Origin: Desulfacinum sp.
GTDB lineage: Bacteria > Desulfobacterota > Syntrophobacteria > Syntrophobacterales > DSM-9756
Reading direction: 5' to 3'
DNA: 64,000 nucleotides
Assembly: GCA_014359885.1 (NCBI GenBank)
Contig: JACIYN010000029.1
Span: 46,647-110,646 of the forward strand
Shown here: in pieces, positions 18,384-27,383 of the stretch
How positions within the stretch are numbered: the stretch's first letter is position 1
How the letters are laid out: every line of letters begins with the position of its first letter
Made by a program: the position numbers and the translations under genes
Notes under the pieces: generated by a model
Database searches by the model: none
Told to the model about the DNA's origin: nothing
What the model saw: only the letters and a program-made list of their open reading frames with translations

Positions 18384-18404
18384 AGTCAACCTATTAATCC
18401 CCTA

Positions 18405-19418
18405 TCAACGGAAGGGGGCCGCGTACATGAGGCCTCCCTGGGTCCACAGGGCGTTCAGGCCGCGCTCCATGGCCAGCGGAGTGTTGGGACCCACGTTGCG
18501 TTCAAAGATCTCGCCGTAGTTGCCCACCTGCTTGATGATGTTGTAGGCCCATTTCTCGTCCAGCCCGAGGGCCGCGCCCATGCCCGGGGTCACTCCCAGG
18601 AACCGCTGGATTTCCGGATCGTTGCTCTTGAGCATCTCGTCCACGTTCTGGGACGTGATGCCGAATTCCTCCGCCTGGATCAGGGCCATGACCGTCCAGT
18701 TGACGATGTCGTACCACTGGTCGTCGCCGTGCCGGACCACCGGAGCCAGGGGTTCCTTGGAGATCACTTCCGGCAGGATCACGTATTCGTTGGGATCCGG
18801 GGCCACGGCGCGATGGCCGGCAAGCTGAGACACATCGGAAGTGAGCACGTCGCAGCGGCCGGCGAAGAAGGCCTTGTTGAGCTCCGCGGCCTGCTCGATC
18901 ACCACGGGCTTCCACTGCATGTTGTTCTTACGGAAGAAGTCGGCCGCATTGAGCTCGGTGGTGGTGCCGGGAAGGACGCACACCGTGGCACCGTCCAGCT
19001 CCTTGGCGCTCTTGACACCCAGCTTCTTGGGCACCATGAAGCCCTGCCCGTCGTAGAAATTCACATGGACGAAGTTGAGCCCGTTGGTGGTTTCCCGGGT
19101 GAGGGTCTGGGTGGTGTTTCGACACAACACGTCGATTTCCTTGGACTGAAGGGCAGGCAGGCGCTGAACGGCGGTCAGGGGAACGAACTTGATCTTATTG
19201 GCATCTCCAAAAACAGCCGCGGCGATGGCCCGGGCCGTGTCCACGTCCAGGCCCTTCCACACGCCCTTTTCATCGGGCATGCTGAAGCCGAACACGCTGC
19301 CGTTGACTCCCGCGATGAGATATCCGCGGGCTTTCACCTCGTCGAGGGTGCCGGCGGATGCGGGTAAAGCCAAAGCCAAAACGGCCAAAAGGACGACAAA
19401 GATGCGGATCCCTTTCAT
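18405..19418 (-). CDS. aapJ: General L-amino-acid-binding periplasmic protein AapJ
   Basis: This 337-residue secreted protein has a signal peptide (MKGIRIFVVLLAVLALALPASAG). The mature part starts GTLDEVKARGYLIAGVN and has AapJ hallmarks: KGLDVDTARAIAAAVFGDAN, VQRLPALQSKEIDVLCRNTT, and TLTRETTNGLNFVHVNFYDGQ. Members bind a broad range of L-amino acids. It is the first gene of the aapJQMP operon; the ribosome site GGAGGGA lies just upstream. Confidence 0.94.
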   Translation of the reverse strand: MKGIRIFVVLLAVLALALPASAGTLDEVKARGYLIAGVNGSVFGFSMPDEKGVWKGLDVDTARAIAAAVFGDANKIKFVPLTAVQRLPALQSKEIDVLCRNTTQTLTRETTNGLNFVHVNFYDGQGFMVPKKLGVKSAKELDGATVCVLPGTTTELNAADFFRKNNMQWKPVVIEQAAELNKAFFAGRCDVLTSDVSQLAGHRAVAPDPNEYVILPEVISKEPLAPVVRHGDDQWYDIVNWTVMALIQAEEFGITSQNVDEMLKSNDPEIQRFLGVTPGMGAALGLDEKWAYNIIKQVGNYGEIFERNVGPNTPLAMERGLNALWTQGGLMYAAPFR

Positions 19419-19775
19419 GGATTTTCCCTCCTCATTCGATGCCTGTTAGCGGACGCGGCTTCACGTTCCTGACAGCCGTCACAAGAAAGCGCTTTCTGCC
19501 TACCACCTCCCTTCGGCCCGGATCTATTAAAGTTTGCCAAACATCTTGTGGGATTATGGAACAGGATGCGCAATCATATGGATTTCCTAGGATTTAATCA
19601 AGCCGAAAAAGCCCTCACCCTTCACGCACGGACCACGAACTACGGATTACGGTTCACGGTTCACGAACACCGCTTCCCCGGGGACAACGCGCGCCCTCTG
19701 TGCTATAGGAAAGGGCCGAAGCGGGAAGACCGAACACGACCCCATCCACGCGATTGTCTGGAGGTTGGACACACC
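19419..19775. other. Divergent promoter region, aapJ versus ferredoxin oxidoreductase
   Basis: This 357-base space contains no gene. A short imperfect tandem repeat lies near 19630-19665. A possible extended -10 for the plus-strand genes is TGTGCTATAGG near 19700, without a good -35. I see no operator. Confidence 0.4.
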
Positions 19776-20894
19776 ATGGGACGGATCCTTATGGACGGAA
19801 ACGAGGCGGTGGTCCGGGGTGCTTTGTACGCCGGATGCCGCTTTTTTGCGGGGTACCCCATCACCCCCGCCAGCTCCATCCTGTCGGGCATGCTGGAAGC
19901 GCTGCCTCCGGCGGGAGGCATCGTGATGCAGGGAGAAGACGAAATCGCTTCCATCGGGTACTGCCTGGGGGCTTCCATGGCCGGCTTGAAGGCCATGACG
20001 GCCACCTCCGGCCCCGGCATCAGCCTCTACAGCGAAAACATCTCCTTTGCCATCGGAAGCGAGATTCCGCTGGTGATCGTGAACGTCATGCGCCAGGGGC
20101 CGTCCACCGGGGCGGCCACCCGCGGCGCCGACGGAGATGTGCATTTCATGCGCTGGGGCCATTCCGGGGGGCTTCCCGTGATCGTGCTGGCTCCCACCTG
20201 CGCCGCCGACTGCTTTTCCCTCACGGTCCATGCCTTCAATCTGGCGGAACGGTTCCGCTGCCCCGTTTTCGTGGCCAGCAACAAGGAAATCGCCATGACC
20301 CGGGAAACCGTGGATCCGGAAGCTTTGGAGCGGCCTCCGGTGATCGAAAGGACGATTCACCAGGATGGGGACTACCTTCCCTTCGCGGCCCAAGGTCCCG
20401 ACGGGGTCCCGGCCTTTCTTCCCATCGGCGGCGACGTTCCGGTGCGCCAGACCTCGTCCATGCACGGCCCGGACGGCTACATCACCACCGATCCCCAGGT
20501 CATGCAGGCCCTGGTGGAGCGCCTCCAAAACAAGGTGGAAGCCCACGCGGACGCATTCAGCTTCCATGAACTGGACGTGCAAGAGGGGGCCCGCACGCTC
20601 ATCGTATCCTACGGCGTGACCGCCCGGGCCGCCCGGGCCGCCGTGGCTCGCCTTCGGAATCAAGGCACCCGGGTCTCCCTTCTGGTGCTCAAGACCCTCT
20701 GGCCGGTGCCGGAACGGGTGATCCGGGAGGCGGCCGAGGAGGCGGACCGGGTCTTGGTGGTTGAGATGAATCTGGGCCAAATGCTCCATGAAGTCCGAAG
20801 GGTGGTCTGCACCAAGCGGGTGGACTTTTTCGGCCTCATGTGCGGGAGACTCATCCGTCCCAGCGAGATCGTCCAGGAGGTGTGCCGTGGCTAG
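19776..20894 (+). CDS. korA: 2-oxoacid:ferredoxin oxidoreductase alpha subunit
   Basis: This 372-residue subunit belongs to the KorA/VorB class of anaerobic CoA-dependent 2-oxoacid:ferredoxin oxidoreductases. The start has GNEAVVRGALYAGCRFFAGY and PITPASSI, typical of the alpha N-terminal domain, followed by QGEDEIASIGYCLGAS and TSGPGISLYSENI. The C-terminal domain holds LIVSYGVTARAARAAVARL. ATG 19776 has GGAGGT ten bases upstream. It overlaps the beta gene by eight bases. The substrate (2-oxoglutarate, branched-chain or aryl 2-oxoacid) is not determined. The divergent amino-acid importer suggests amino-acid-derived oxoacids (inference). Confidence 0.9.
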   Translation: MGRILMDGNEAVVRGALYAGCRFFAGYPITPASSILSGMLEALPPAGGIVMQGEDEIASIGYCLGASMAGLKAMTATSGPGISLYSENISFAIGSEIPLVIVNVMRQGPSTGAATRGADGDVHFMRWGHSGGLPVIVLAPTCAADCFSLTVHAFNLAERFRCPVFVASNKEIAMTRETVDPEALERPPVIERTIHQDGDYLPFAAQGPDGVPAFLPIGGDVPVRQTSSMHGPDGYITTDPQVMQALVERLQNKVEAHADAFSFHELDVQEGARTLIVSYGVTARAARAAVARLRNQGTRVSLLVLKTLWPVPERVIREAAEEADRVLVVEMNLGQMLHEVRRVVCTKRVDFFGLMCGRLIRPSEIVQEVCRG

Positions 20895-22200
20895 CCTGCT
20901 CAACCCTTCCCGACCGCCGGTCTTCTGCCCGGGCTGTTCCCATGAACGAAGCCTGCACGTTCTGGACAAGGCCTTTCAGGATCTCGCGCTAGGCCCCAAG
21001 GACGTGGTGATCGTCAGCGACATCGGCTGTTCGGGCCTTTTCGACGTCTTCTTCCACACACACGCCTTCCACGGCCTGCACGGAAGAGCCCTCACCTACG
21101 CGGCCGGTATCAAGATGGCCCGCCCCCACCTCAAGGTGGTGGTCACCATGGGCGATGGAGGTCTGGGGATCGGGGGCGCCCACCTTCTGGCCGCCTGCCG
21201 CCGGAACGTGGACCTGACGCTTCTGGTACTCAACAACTTCAACTTCGGCATGACCGGCGGCCAGTTTTCCTGCACCACCCCGCCGTCCGCCCGGGTGGGA
21301 TCGGGGTTTCTCAATGAACTGGAACACCCCATGGACGTGTGCCGGGTGGCGGCCGCAGCGGGAGCCCCCTTCGTGGTGCGCCGTTCCGTTTTTGCCCCGG
21401 ATCTCCAACAGAAGCTGGTGGAGGCTCTGGAGTACCCGGGCTTTTCCATCGTGGACGTTTGGGGCGGCTGCCCGGGCCGCTACATGAAGAAAAACCCTCT
21501 GCCTCCCAAGGAACTGGAAGGACGGGTGCAGGCCGCAGGCCGTTGGGACGGCGTCGTTGGGGAAAATGTCCGGGAAGAATACCGAAGCGCCTACGGCCTC
21601 AGGATGGGGGACGGCGCCCCGCCCCCGGTGCCCGAGGGAGTGGAACCCTCCTTTGAGGCCGCCCTTTCGGAACCCTTCGGAGTGGTGCTCCTGGGTGCCG
21701 CGGGGGAGCGGGTCATCTCGGCCGGAAACCTCCTGGCCGAAGCGGCCTTACGGGGAGGGCTTCATGTGACGCAGAAAAACGACTACAACATCACGGTCAT
21801 GCGAGGCCCTTCCATCACGGAGGTGCTTCTTTCACCCCAACCCATCGTCTTTCCGGGCATCGAGGATCCGGCCGTGATCGCGGCCCTGGCCCGGGACGGC
21901 GTGGTCCGGCGAAAGGATCTGTTTGCAGCGGCCGGGGAACGGACCCTGGTCATCCGGGCGACGGATGTGGACATCCCATCCTGCAAAGCCCGCTGCCTGG
22001 ACGTGGACTTCCAGGCGGCGGGGATCGGAAGGAAGGACCGGGCCCTGGCGTCCCTGGCCCTGATCGCGCAGACGACGGGGATCTTTTCCGTGGATCAAAT
22101 CCTGCAAGCCCTAAGGCAAACGGTCCCGGAAAAACTGCAGGCGTCCATGGAAGAGGTGCTCCAAAAGGCCGCCTCCCTTGCGGAGGCTTGCCGGGGATAG
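20887..22200 (+). CDS. korB: 2-oxoacid:ferredoxin oxidoreductase beta-gamma fusion subunit
   Basis: This 437-residue protein fuses two parts. Residues 1-250 are the thiamine-diphosphate subunit, with CPGCSHERS at the start and the TPP motif GDGG...LNNFNFGMTGGQ. Residues ~260-437 are a gamma domain (GVVLLGAAGERVISAGNLLA, GLHVTQKNDYNITVMRGPSI). Separate beta and gamma subunits are more common. GTG 20887 is preceded by AGGAGGT and overlaps korA. No delta (ferredoxin-like) subunit is nearby. Confidence 0.88.
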   Translation: MASLLNPSRPPVFCPGCSHERSLHVLDKAFQDLALGPKDVVIVSDIGCSGLFDVFFHTHAFHGLHGRALTYAAGIKMARPHLKVVVTMGDGGLGIGGAHLLAACRRNVDLTLLVLNNFNFGMTGGQFSCTTPPSARVGSGFLNELEHPMDVCRVAAAAGAPFVVRRSVFAPDLQQKLVEALEYPGFSIVDVWGGCPGRYMKKNPLPPKELEGRVQAAGRWDGVVGENVREEYRSAYGLRMGDGAPPPVPEGVEPSFEAALSEPFGVVLLGAAGERVISAGNLLAEAALRGGLHVTQKNDYNITVMRGPSITEVLLSPQPIVFPGIEDPAVIAALARDGVVRRKDLFAAAGERTLVIRATDVDIPSCKARCLDVDFQAAGIGRKDRALASLALIAQTTGIFSVDQILQALRQTVPEKLQASMEEVLQKAASLAEACRG

Positions 22201-22537
22201 GATGCTTTCCAACCGGATGGGACGATTTTCCTTCATGGTGCGGCCCTGGAGGGCGGGCCCAAAGCCCCGCCTCAACAAGAGCGCATTGATCGCCTGGATG
22301 GTGGCGGAATTTATCCCCGCCTGCGCATGGCGTGGCGGTAGAGAAACCCGGTGGAAGAATCGCTCCGGTAGGCTCCACTCAGTCTCGGGGGGAAATCGGA
22401 TACCGCGGGATGCTCACGTAGGGGCGGTTCGCGAACCGCCCCTACGGCAGACGCGAATCGGCAACCATCGCCCCGGAAACGGCGCACCCTCCGGCCCGGG
22501 GCGACAAGAGCGCGCCTTCCGCTTCTCGGATGGAGTC
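22201..22537. other. Intergenic space with a perfect GC-rich palindrome
   Basis: No gene is present. Positions 22417-22446 form a perfect 30-base palindrome with arms CGTAGGGGCGGTTCG and CGAACCGCCCCTACG. A second GC-rich segment at 22240-22280 (CCTGGAGGGCGGGC, AAAGCCCCGCC) resembles other dispersed hairpins in the window. Confidence 0.7.
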
Positions 22538-23839
22538 ATGACAACCAAAAGGATCCAAACACTGCTCTTCGCCCCCGCGATTTTCCTCCTGATCGGCCTT
22601 CCGGCGCCTTGGGCCCCGGCCCTGACCCTGGAAGAGGCCGTGCGGGAGGGACTGGAAGTCCATCCGGCAGTGACGGCCGCACGCCGGGAAGTGGAAGCGG
22701 CGGAAGCCCAATGGCGATCCACGCTCTCGCCCTATCTGCCGTCCCTGGATCTTGCAGCCTCCGCCGACGAGGTCCATACGGGGGGAGAAAGCGACCACGT
22801 GGAACGGTCGTCCCTTTCCATGTCCTACACCCTCTTCGACGGCGGACGCCGGCGCACGGACAGGGACGTGGCCGGGACACGGTTGGACCAGGCCCGGCTG
22901 GAGCTGCAGAGAATCCGGCTGGACGTGGCCCGGGACATTTCCCTGGCCTTCGTCCGGGCGCTGGCCGGAAAAAGGATCCTGGAAGAACGCACCCTGCAGG
23001 TCCAAGACGCCCGAACGGACCTGGAGGTGGCCCAGGGTCGCCATCGGCTGGGAGTGGCGCTGAAGTCGGACGTGCTGCAGGCGTCCGTTCGCCTGGAAGA
23101 GGCGCGCTTCGAGAAAGTCCGCGCCGAAGGCAATTGGACCAAGGCCGCCGCCGAGCTGTGGTCCTTGCTGGGCCGGCCCCTGACGGGCGAAGCGGAACTC
23201 GCGGGCTCATTGGAACCGCTTCCTCCCCTGGAGGACCGGGACCATTTCCTGGCCATGTCCGAAAAGAGACCCGTGGTCCTGAGCGCCGAGCAGGACGTGC
23301 GGGCGGCGGAATCCCGAAAGAAGGGGACCGCAGCGCCCTTTCTTCCCACCCTGAGCGCCGAAGCGTCCTACGCCGCCACCGAGGGAAGCGGGCTCTATGA
23401 CAACGTGGATGATCAACGCCAGGTGGGACTGACCGCCACATGGAACCTTTTCCGCCTGGACAAGTTCTACGACCGACGGGCGGCATCCTACCAGGTCCAC
23501 GCCGCCCGTGCCCAACGGGCCGACATCCTGCGCCGGGTCCGTCTGGAATGCCACAACCGCTACGAAGACGTGGTGACGGCGGCTCGCAGCGTGGCGGCGG
23601 CACGGGAGGCCCTCCGGCAGGCGCTCCACAACTATCGCCAGGCCTTGGGCGAATACCGCGTGGGAAAGGGCGGCATCCTGGCCCTGGTGCAGGCGGAAAG
23701 CGCTCTGGCCTCCGCCCGGATCCGACGGATCCAGTCCCTGCAAGACTATTGGACCGCCCGCATCGAGCTGGAACGGGCCGCCGGGTCGGAGCGGATCGTG
23801 GTTTTGCCTATCCCCGCACGCTATAGCGGGCGGGGATAA
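22538..23839 (+). CDS. TolC-family outer-membrane efflux protein
   Basis: This 433-residue outer-membrane channel subunit has a signal peptide (MTTKRIQTLLFAPAIFLLIGLPAPWAPA). Its two homologous coiled-coil repeats (about 30-210 and 230-420) carry the OEP-family elements LTLEEAVREGLEVHPAV and SYTLFDGGRRRTDRD in the first and TWNLFRLDKFYDRRAA in the second. It would form the outer duct for the adaptor and ABC transporter encoded downstream. The final residues (ARYSGRG) run into a dispersed repeat, so the natural C-terminus may have been extended by insertion of the hairpin at 23826. Confidence 0.9.
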   Translation: MTTKRIQTLLFAPAIFLLIGLPAPWAPALTLEEAVREGLEVHPAVTAARREVEAAEAQWRSTLSPYLPSLDLAASADEVHTGGESDHVERSSLSMSYTLFDGGRRRTDRDVAGTRLDQARLELQRIRLDVARDISLAFVRALAGKRILEERTLQVQDARTDLEVAQGRHRLGVALKSDVLQASVRLEEARFEKVRAEGNWTKAAAELWSLLGRPLTGEAELAGSLEPLPPLEDRDHFLAMSEKRPVVLSAEQDVRAAESRKKGTAAPFLPTLSAEASYAATEGSGLYDNVDDQRQVGLTATWNLFRLDKFYDRRAASYQVHAARAQRADILRRVRLECHNRYEDVVTAARSVAAAREALRQALHNYRQALGEYRVGKGGILALVQAESALASARIRRIQSLQDYWTARIELERAAGSERIVVLPIPARYSGRG

Positions 23840-23852
23840 ACCCCGCCCCTAC
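23826..23852. repeat. GC-rich hairpin repeat
   Basis: GCGGGCGGGGATAAACCCCG followed by CCCCTAC is the inverse of the element at 3819-3845 and 40130-40156. It overlaps the last codons of the TolC-like gene. Confidence 0.75.
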
Positions 23853-23957
23853 CCAAAGGGTTCATCCCTTTTCGTAGGGGCGCCCTTTACGCCCGGCCAT
23901 CGGAACCGCTCCGTGAGAAGGAATCGTCCGATTTTGGTCCATGCGTGGAGAAGCACG

Positions 23958-25139
23958 GTGAAACGACTTATCATCCTCGTTCTGCTGGTTTGTGTGGCCC
24001 TGGGAGGCACCCTGGCCTATCGCAAATGGAAGGCGCCCAAGGGGTTCGAGATCCTGGAGACGGCCAAGGCCGAGAAGGCTTCCATCCGGGATGTGCTCGT
24101 GGCCACGGGCATGATCAAGCCCCAGGTGGGCGCCCAGATCAAGATCGGGGCGCGGGCCACCGGAACGATCCTGGACATGCGGGTCCGGGTGGGAGACACG
24201 GTCCGCAAGGGGGATCTCATCGCCGTGATCGATGACCGGGAGATCCAGAAGGCCCTGGCATCAGACCGGGCGGCCCTGGAGGCCGCCCGCAAGGCCTTGG
24301 AAGAGGTGGAACGCACCTATCCGGAAAGAATCCGGGAAGCCGAGGCCCGCCGACGCCTGGCCCGGATCACGTGGGAAAGAGAGGCCGCCCTCATCCGGGA
24401 AGACTACACCACCCGGGACGCCGTGGACCGCGCCCGGTCGGAACTGGACGCTGCGGAAGCGGTGCTCCAGCGCCTGCGCGACGAGTTCGAAACCCAGAAG
24501 GCCATCGCCCTCGCCCGGATCCAGGAAGCTGAAGCCCGCCTGAAGCAGGACGAAATCCGGTGGAGCTACACCCGGATCACCGCCCCCATCGACGGAGTGG
24601 TCATGGAGGTGACGGGACAGGAAGGTGAAACGGTGGTCACCGGCCTCCAGGTGGCCAACCTGGTCACGGTCATGGATCCCACCCGGCTGGAAATGCAGAT
24701 CTACGTGGACGAAACGGATGTGGGCCGCATCGCACCGGGCCTTTCCGTGGAATATTCCGTGGACACCTACCCCGAACGCACCTTTATGGGAACCGTCGAA
24801 AAAATCTACCCCCAGCCGGTGGTGCGCGACAACATCGTGTATTATCTGGCCATTGTGAAGATCCCCGAAAAGGACGCGCTCCAGCTTCGCCCCGAGATGA
24901 CCACCTACTGCCGCGTGGTGCTGACCCGCAAGGACGGGGTGCTGAGCGTGCCCAATTCGGCGGTGAAATTCGAAAACGGCCAACAGGTGGTCTATGTGGT
25001 GGGGGAGGCGGGCGCCGTAACCAAGACGGTGGTCCAGGTGGGAATCCGGGGGGAAGACCGAACGGAGATCCTTTCCGGGCTTCGGGAGGGCCAGGTGGTG
25101 GCCATCAAGTTCGTCCCGCCGGCCAAGGGCCAGCGGTGA
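23958..25139 (+). CDS. MacA/HlyD-type periplasmic adaptor
   Basis: This 393-residue membrane-fusion protein is anchored by an N-terminal helix (IILVLLVCVALGGTLAY). It has a lipoyl half-motif at ~50-90 (GARATGTILDMRVRVGDTVRKGDLIAVID), a long coiled coil at ~90-195, the second lipoyl half (YTRITAPIDGVVMEV) and beta-barrel domains. It would bridge the ABC permeases and the TolC-like channel. GTG 23958 with GGAG eight bases upstream is the best start. Confidence 0.9.
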   Translation: MKRLIILVLLVCVALGGTLAYRKWKAPKGFEILETAKAEKASIRDVLVATGMIKPQVGAQIKIGARATGTILDMRVRVGDTVRKGDLIAVIDDREIQKALASDRAALEAARKALEEVERTYPERIREAEARRRLARITWEREAALIREDYTTRDAVDRARSELDAAEAVLQRLRDEFETQKAIALARIQEAEARLKQDEIRWSYTRITAPIDGVVMEVTGQEGETVVTGLQVANLVTVMDPTRLEMQIYVDETDVGRIAPGLSVEYSVDTYPERTFMGTVEKIYPQPVVRDNIVYYLAIVKIPEKDALQLRPEMTTYCRVVLTRKDGVLSVPNSAVKFENGQQVVYVVGEAGAVTKTVVQVGIRGEDRTEILSGLREGQVVAIKFVPPAKGQR

Positions 25140-25147
25140 TCCCTTGG

Positions 25148-25175
25148 GTAGGGGCGAATAATGATTCGCCCCTAC
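25148..25175. repeat. Perfect 28-base palindrome
   Basis: Arms GTAGGGGCGAAT and ATTCGCCCCTAC surround AATG. It lies between the adaptor and ATPase genes and matches the cores at 3606 and 33479. Confidence 0.85.
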
Positions 25176-25236
25176 AGCCCCCAATGGTGATCCGGAAGGA
25201 CACGGTGCTGCTTTGGACGAGCGGAAAGGGGAGGCC

Positions 25237-25959
25237 ATGAGCCTCTGTGTGTTGGAAAAGGTGAGCAAGACCTACACCACGGGCGACATGAAGGTCTGGG
25301 CCCTGCGCCAAGTGGATCTCGCCATCGATCCGGGGGAGTTCGTGGCCGTCATGGGGCCTTCCGGATCCGGCAAGACGACCCTCATGAACATCCTGGGCTG
25401 CCTGGATGTTCCCTCCTCCGGCCGCTACCTGCTGGCGGGCAAGGACGTGACGGCCATGGACGACGATGAACTTTCCCGCATGCGAAGCGAACACATCGGG
25501 TTCATCTTCCAGAGCTTCCATCTGCTCCCCTACGCCACGGCCCTGGAAAACGTGCTGCTGCCCACCCTGTACCTGGACCGCCCCCCGGACGGACGAAAGA
25601 AGCGGGCCCTGGAGCTCCTGAGCCTGGTGGGACTGGAAGACCGGGCCAACTTCCGGCCGAGCCAGCTTTCCGGGGGTCAGCAGCAGCGGGTGGCCATCGC
25701 CCGGGCCCTCATGAACGATCCGGAACTGGTCCTGGCCGACGAACCCACGGGCGCCCTGGACACCGCCACGGCCGCCGGAATCATGGGCCTCCTGACATCG
25801 CTCAACGAACGGGGAAAGACCATCGTGGTGGTGACCCACGACCCGGAGGTGGCGGCCTACGCCCGGCGGGTGATCCGCATGCGGGACGGCGTGCCCACGG
25901 AGGATGCCCTCCGCCGCGATCCCCATCCCCTCACTGCCCAAGCCCCCGTGACGCCATGA
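25237..25959 (+). CDS. MacB/LolD-type ABC transporter ATPase
   Basis: This 240-residue ATPase has Walker A GPSGSGKTT, Q-loop FIFQSFH, signature [15 protein letters not shown], Walker B LVLADEPTGALDT and H-loop VVTHD. The residues after Walker B (GALDTATAAGIMGLL) mark the MacB/LolD/FtsE group. ATG 25237 follows AAAGGGGAGG. The stop overlaps the next start (ATGA). Confidence 0.92.
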   Translation: MSLCVLEKVSKTYTTGDMKVWALRQVDLAIDPGEFVAVMGPSGSGKTTLMNILGCLDVPSSGRYLLAGKDVTAMDDDELSRMRSEHIGFIFQSFHLLPYATALENVLLPTLYLDRPPDGRKKRALELLSLVGLEDRANFRPSQLSGGQQQRVAIARALMNDPELVLADEPTGALDTATAAGIMGLLTSLNERGKTIVVVTHDPEVAAYARRVIRMRDGVPTEDALRRDPHPLTAQAPVTP

Positions 25960-27173
25960 GACGGTTCGTTTTTGCCATCCTCCAGGCCCTCCAAGCGGTC
26001 CGGGCGTTCAAGCTCCGCGCCGCTTTCTGCATCTCCAGCGTGGCCCTGGGCATCAGCGCCATCACCGTGATCGTGGCGGCCACCGAAGGCGCTTACCGCA
26101 AGGCCTACGAGATGGTGGACCGGTTCGGCCCCGACGCCATGCTGGTTCTGGGCGGAAGCGAAGAGGCCCGGGCCATCGGTCGCCGGGACAAAACCATCAC
26201 GGTGGACGACGTGGAGGCCCTTCGCCAGGCATTTCCCACGGCGTACCTGCTGGTGCCCATGAGTTCCGTGCGGGACGTGAATATTTCTTACGGCAACCGC
26301 CGGCACCAGACCCGGGTGACGGGCACCACCGAGGGCTACAGCCGAAGCTGGTCCTGGCCCGTGGCGGACGGCCGCGACCTCACGGAAGCCGACGTGAAGG
26401 GCGTGCGCAACGTGGCCCTCATCGGCACCCAGGTGGTGCGGGAGCTCTTCCCCGCTACGGACCCCATCGGCAAGTTCTTTTTCGTCCGCAACCTGGCCGT
26501 GCGCGTGGTGGGGGTTCTGGAGGAACGGGGGGCCACCGGGCCCGGCCACAACCTGGACGACCGGATCGTCATGCCCATCACCACGGTCATGAAAAAGCTC
26601 ATGAACGAAAAAACGTACGTGAACGCCGTACGCATCCGGTTCCTAGACGCGCGGAACATGGCCCGATACCGGGAAGAGGTCCGGGCCTTTCTCCGGGATC
26701 GCCACCAGCTCAAGCCGGGCCAGCCCGACGACTTCCGCCTGCTTTCGTCGGAAGAGATCATCCGCTTTCTGGTGGCCCTCACGGGATCCCTGGTGATCTT
26801 CATCGGGATCACGGGCGTCATGAGCCTGGTGGTGGCCGGATTCGTGCTGGCCAATCTCTTTCTCCTTTCGGTCAACGAGCGAGTTCCCGAAATCGGCATC
26901 CGCAGGGCCGTGGGGGCCCGGCGGCGCGACATCCTATTCCAGTTTCTCCTGGAAGCCGTGGCTCTCACGGTGGTGGGCGGCGTTCTGGGATTCGTTCTGG
27001 GGGTGGCGGCGGGGCCCCTGCTCAAGTTCGTGGCGGATTTTCCCATCTATTTTTCCTGGAAGGCCTTTGCGGTGGGACTGGCGCTCTCGTCGCTGGTGGG
27101 CCTGATCTTCGGCCTGCAGCCGGCCCGGCGCGCCGCCGCCATCCATCCCATCCAGGCCATCCGCAACGGATAG
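25956..27173 (+). CDS. MacB-like ABC permease 1
   Basis: This 405-residue permease has one N-terminal membrane helix, a periplasmic MacB core domain (~50-255) and three C-terminal helices of the FtsX domain (~275-400), with the conserved NERVPEIGIRRAVGARRRDI between helices. The domain layout is that of MacB without its fused ATPase, which is supplied by the gene just upstream. Confidence 0.9.
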   Translation: MRRFVFAILQALQAVRAFKLRAAFCISSVALGISAITVIVAATEGAYRKAYEMVDRFGPDAMLVLGGSEEARAIGRRDKTITVDDVEALRQAFPTAYLLVPMSSVRDVNISYGNRRHQTRVTGTTEGYSRSWSWPVADGRDLTEADVKGVRNVALIGTQVVRELFPATDPIGKFFFVRNLAVRVVGVLEERGATGPGHNLDDRIVMPITTVMKKLMNEKTYVNAVRIRFLDARNMARYREEVRAFLRDRHQLKPGQPDDFRLLSSEEIIRFLVALTGSLVIFIGITGVMSLVVAGFVLANLFLLSVNERVPEIGIRRAVGARRRDILFQFLLEAVALTVVGGVLGFVLGVAAGPLLKFVADFPIYFSWKAFAVGLALSSLVGLIFGLQPARRAAAIHPIQAIRNG

Positions 27174-27279
27174 CGGCAAAGAACACCCCCAACGGGCCCA
27201 AACGATGGGAGGTTTTCCGATGCACCCCAGAGGCGCGAAGAACCCATGGGCATCTTCGGCCCGCAGGGCTGCAGAGAGC

Positions 27280-27362
27280 GTGCCGGGGGGCGTCTCAGCG
27301 CCCCGGCACGCATCCTCCTCCCGAGCCTTTCCTCTGCGTGCCCTGCGCCTCTGTGGTGAAAA
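27280..27362. repeat. Half copy of the CACAGAG element
   Basis: It contains the hairpin GTGCCGGGGG...GCCCCGGCAC and the right-end-like text CCTCTGCGTGCCCTGCGCCT followed by CTGTGGTGAA. The left terminus is missing. It separates the two permease genes. Confidence 0.7.
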
Positions 27363-27383
27363 AACAAAGAAACCGGTGGTCCC

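Noticed and set aside
15798..19367. A very long open frame on the plus strand (over 1100 codons) opposite the amino-acid transporter genes
   Set aside because: It runs antisense to aapM, aapQ and aapJ, which have clear family motifs and ribosome sites. It is rich in Gly, His, Arg, Asp and Gln, as expected for the antisense of high-G+C genes.
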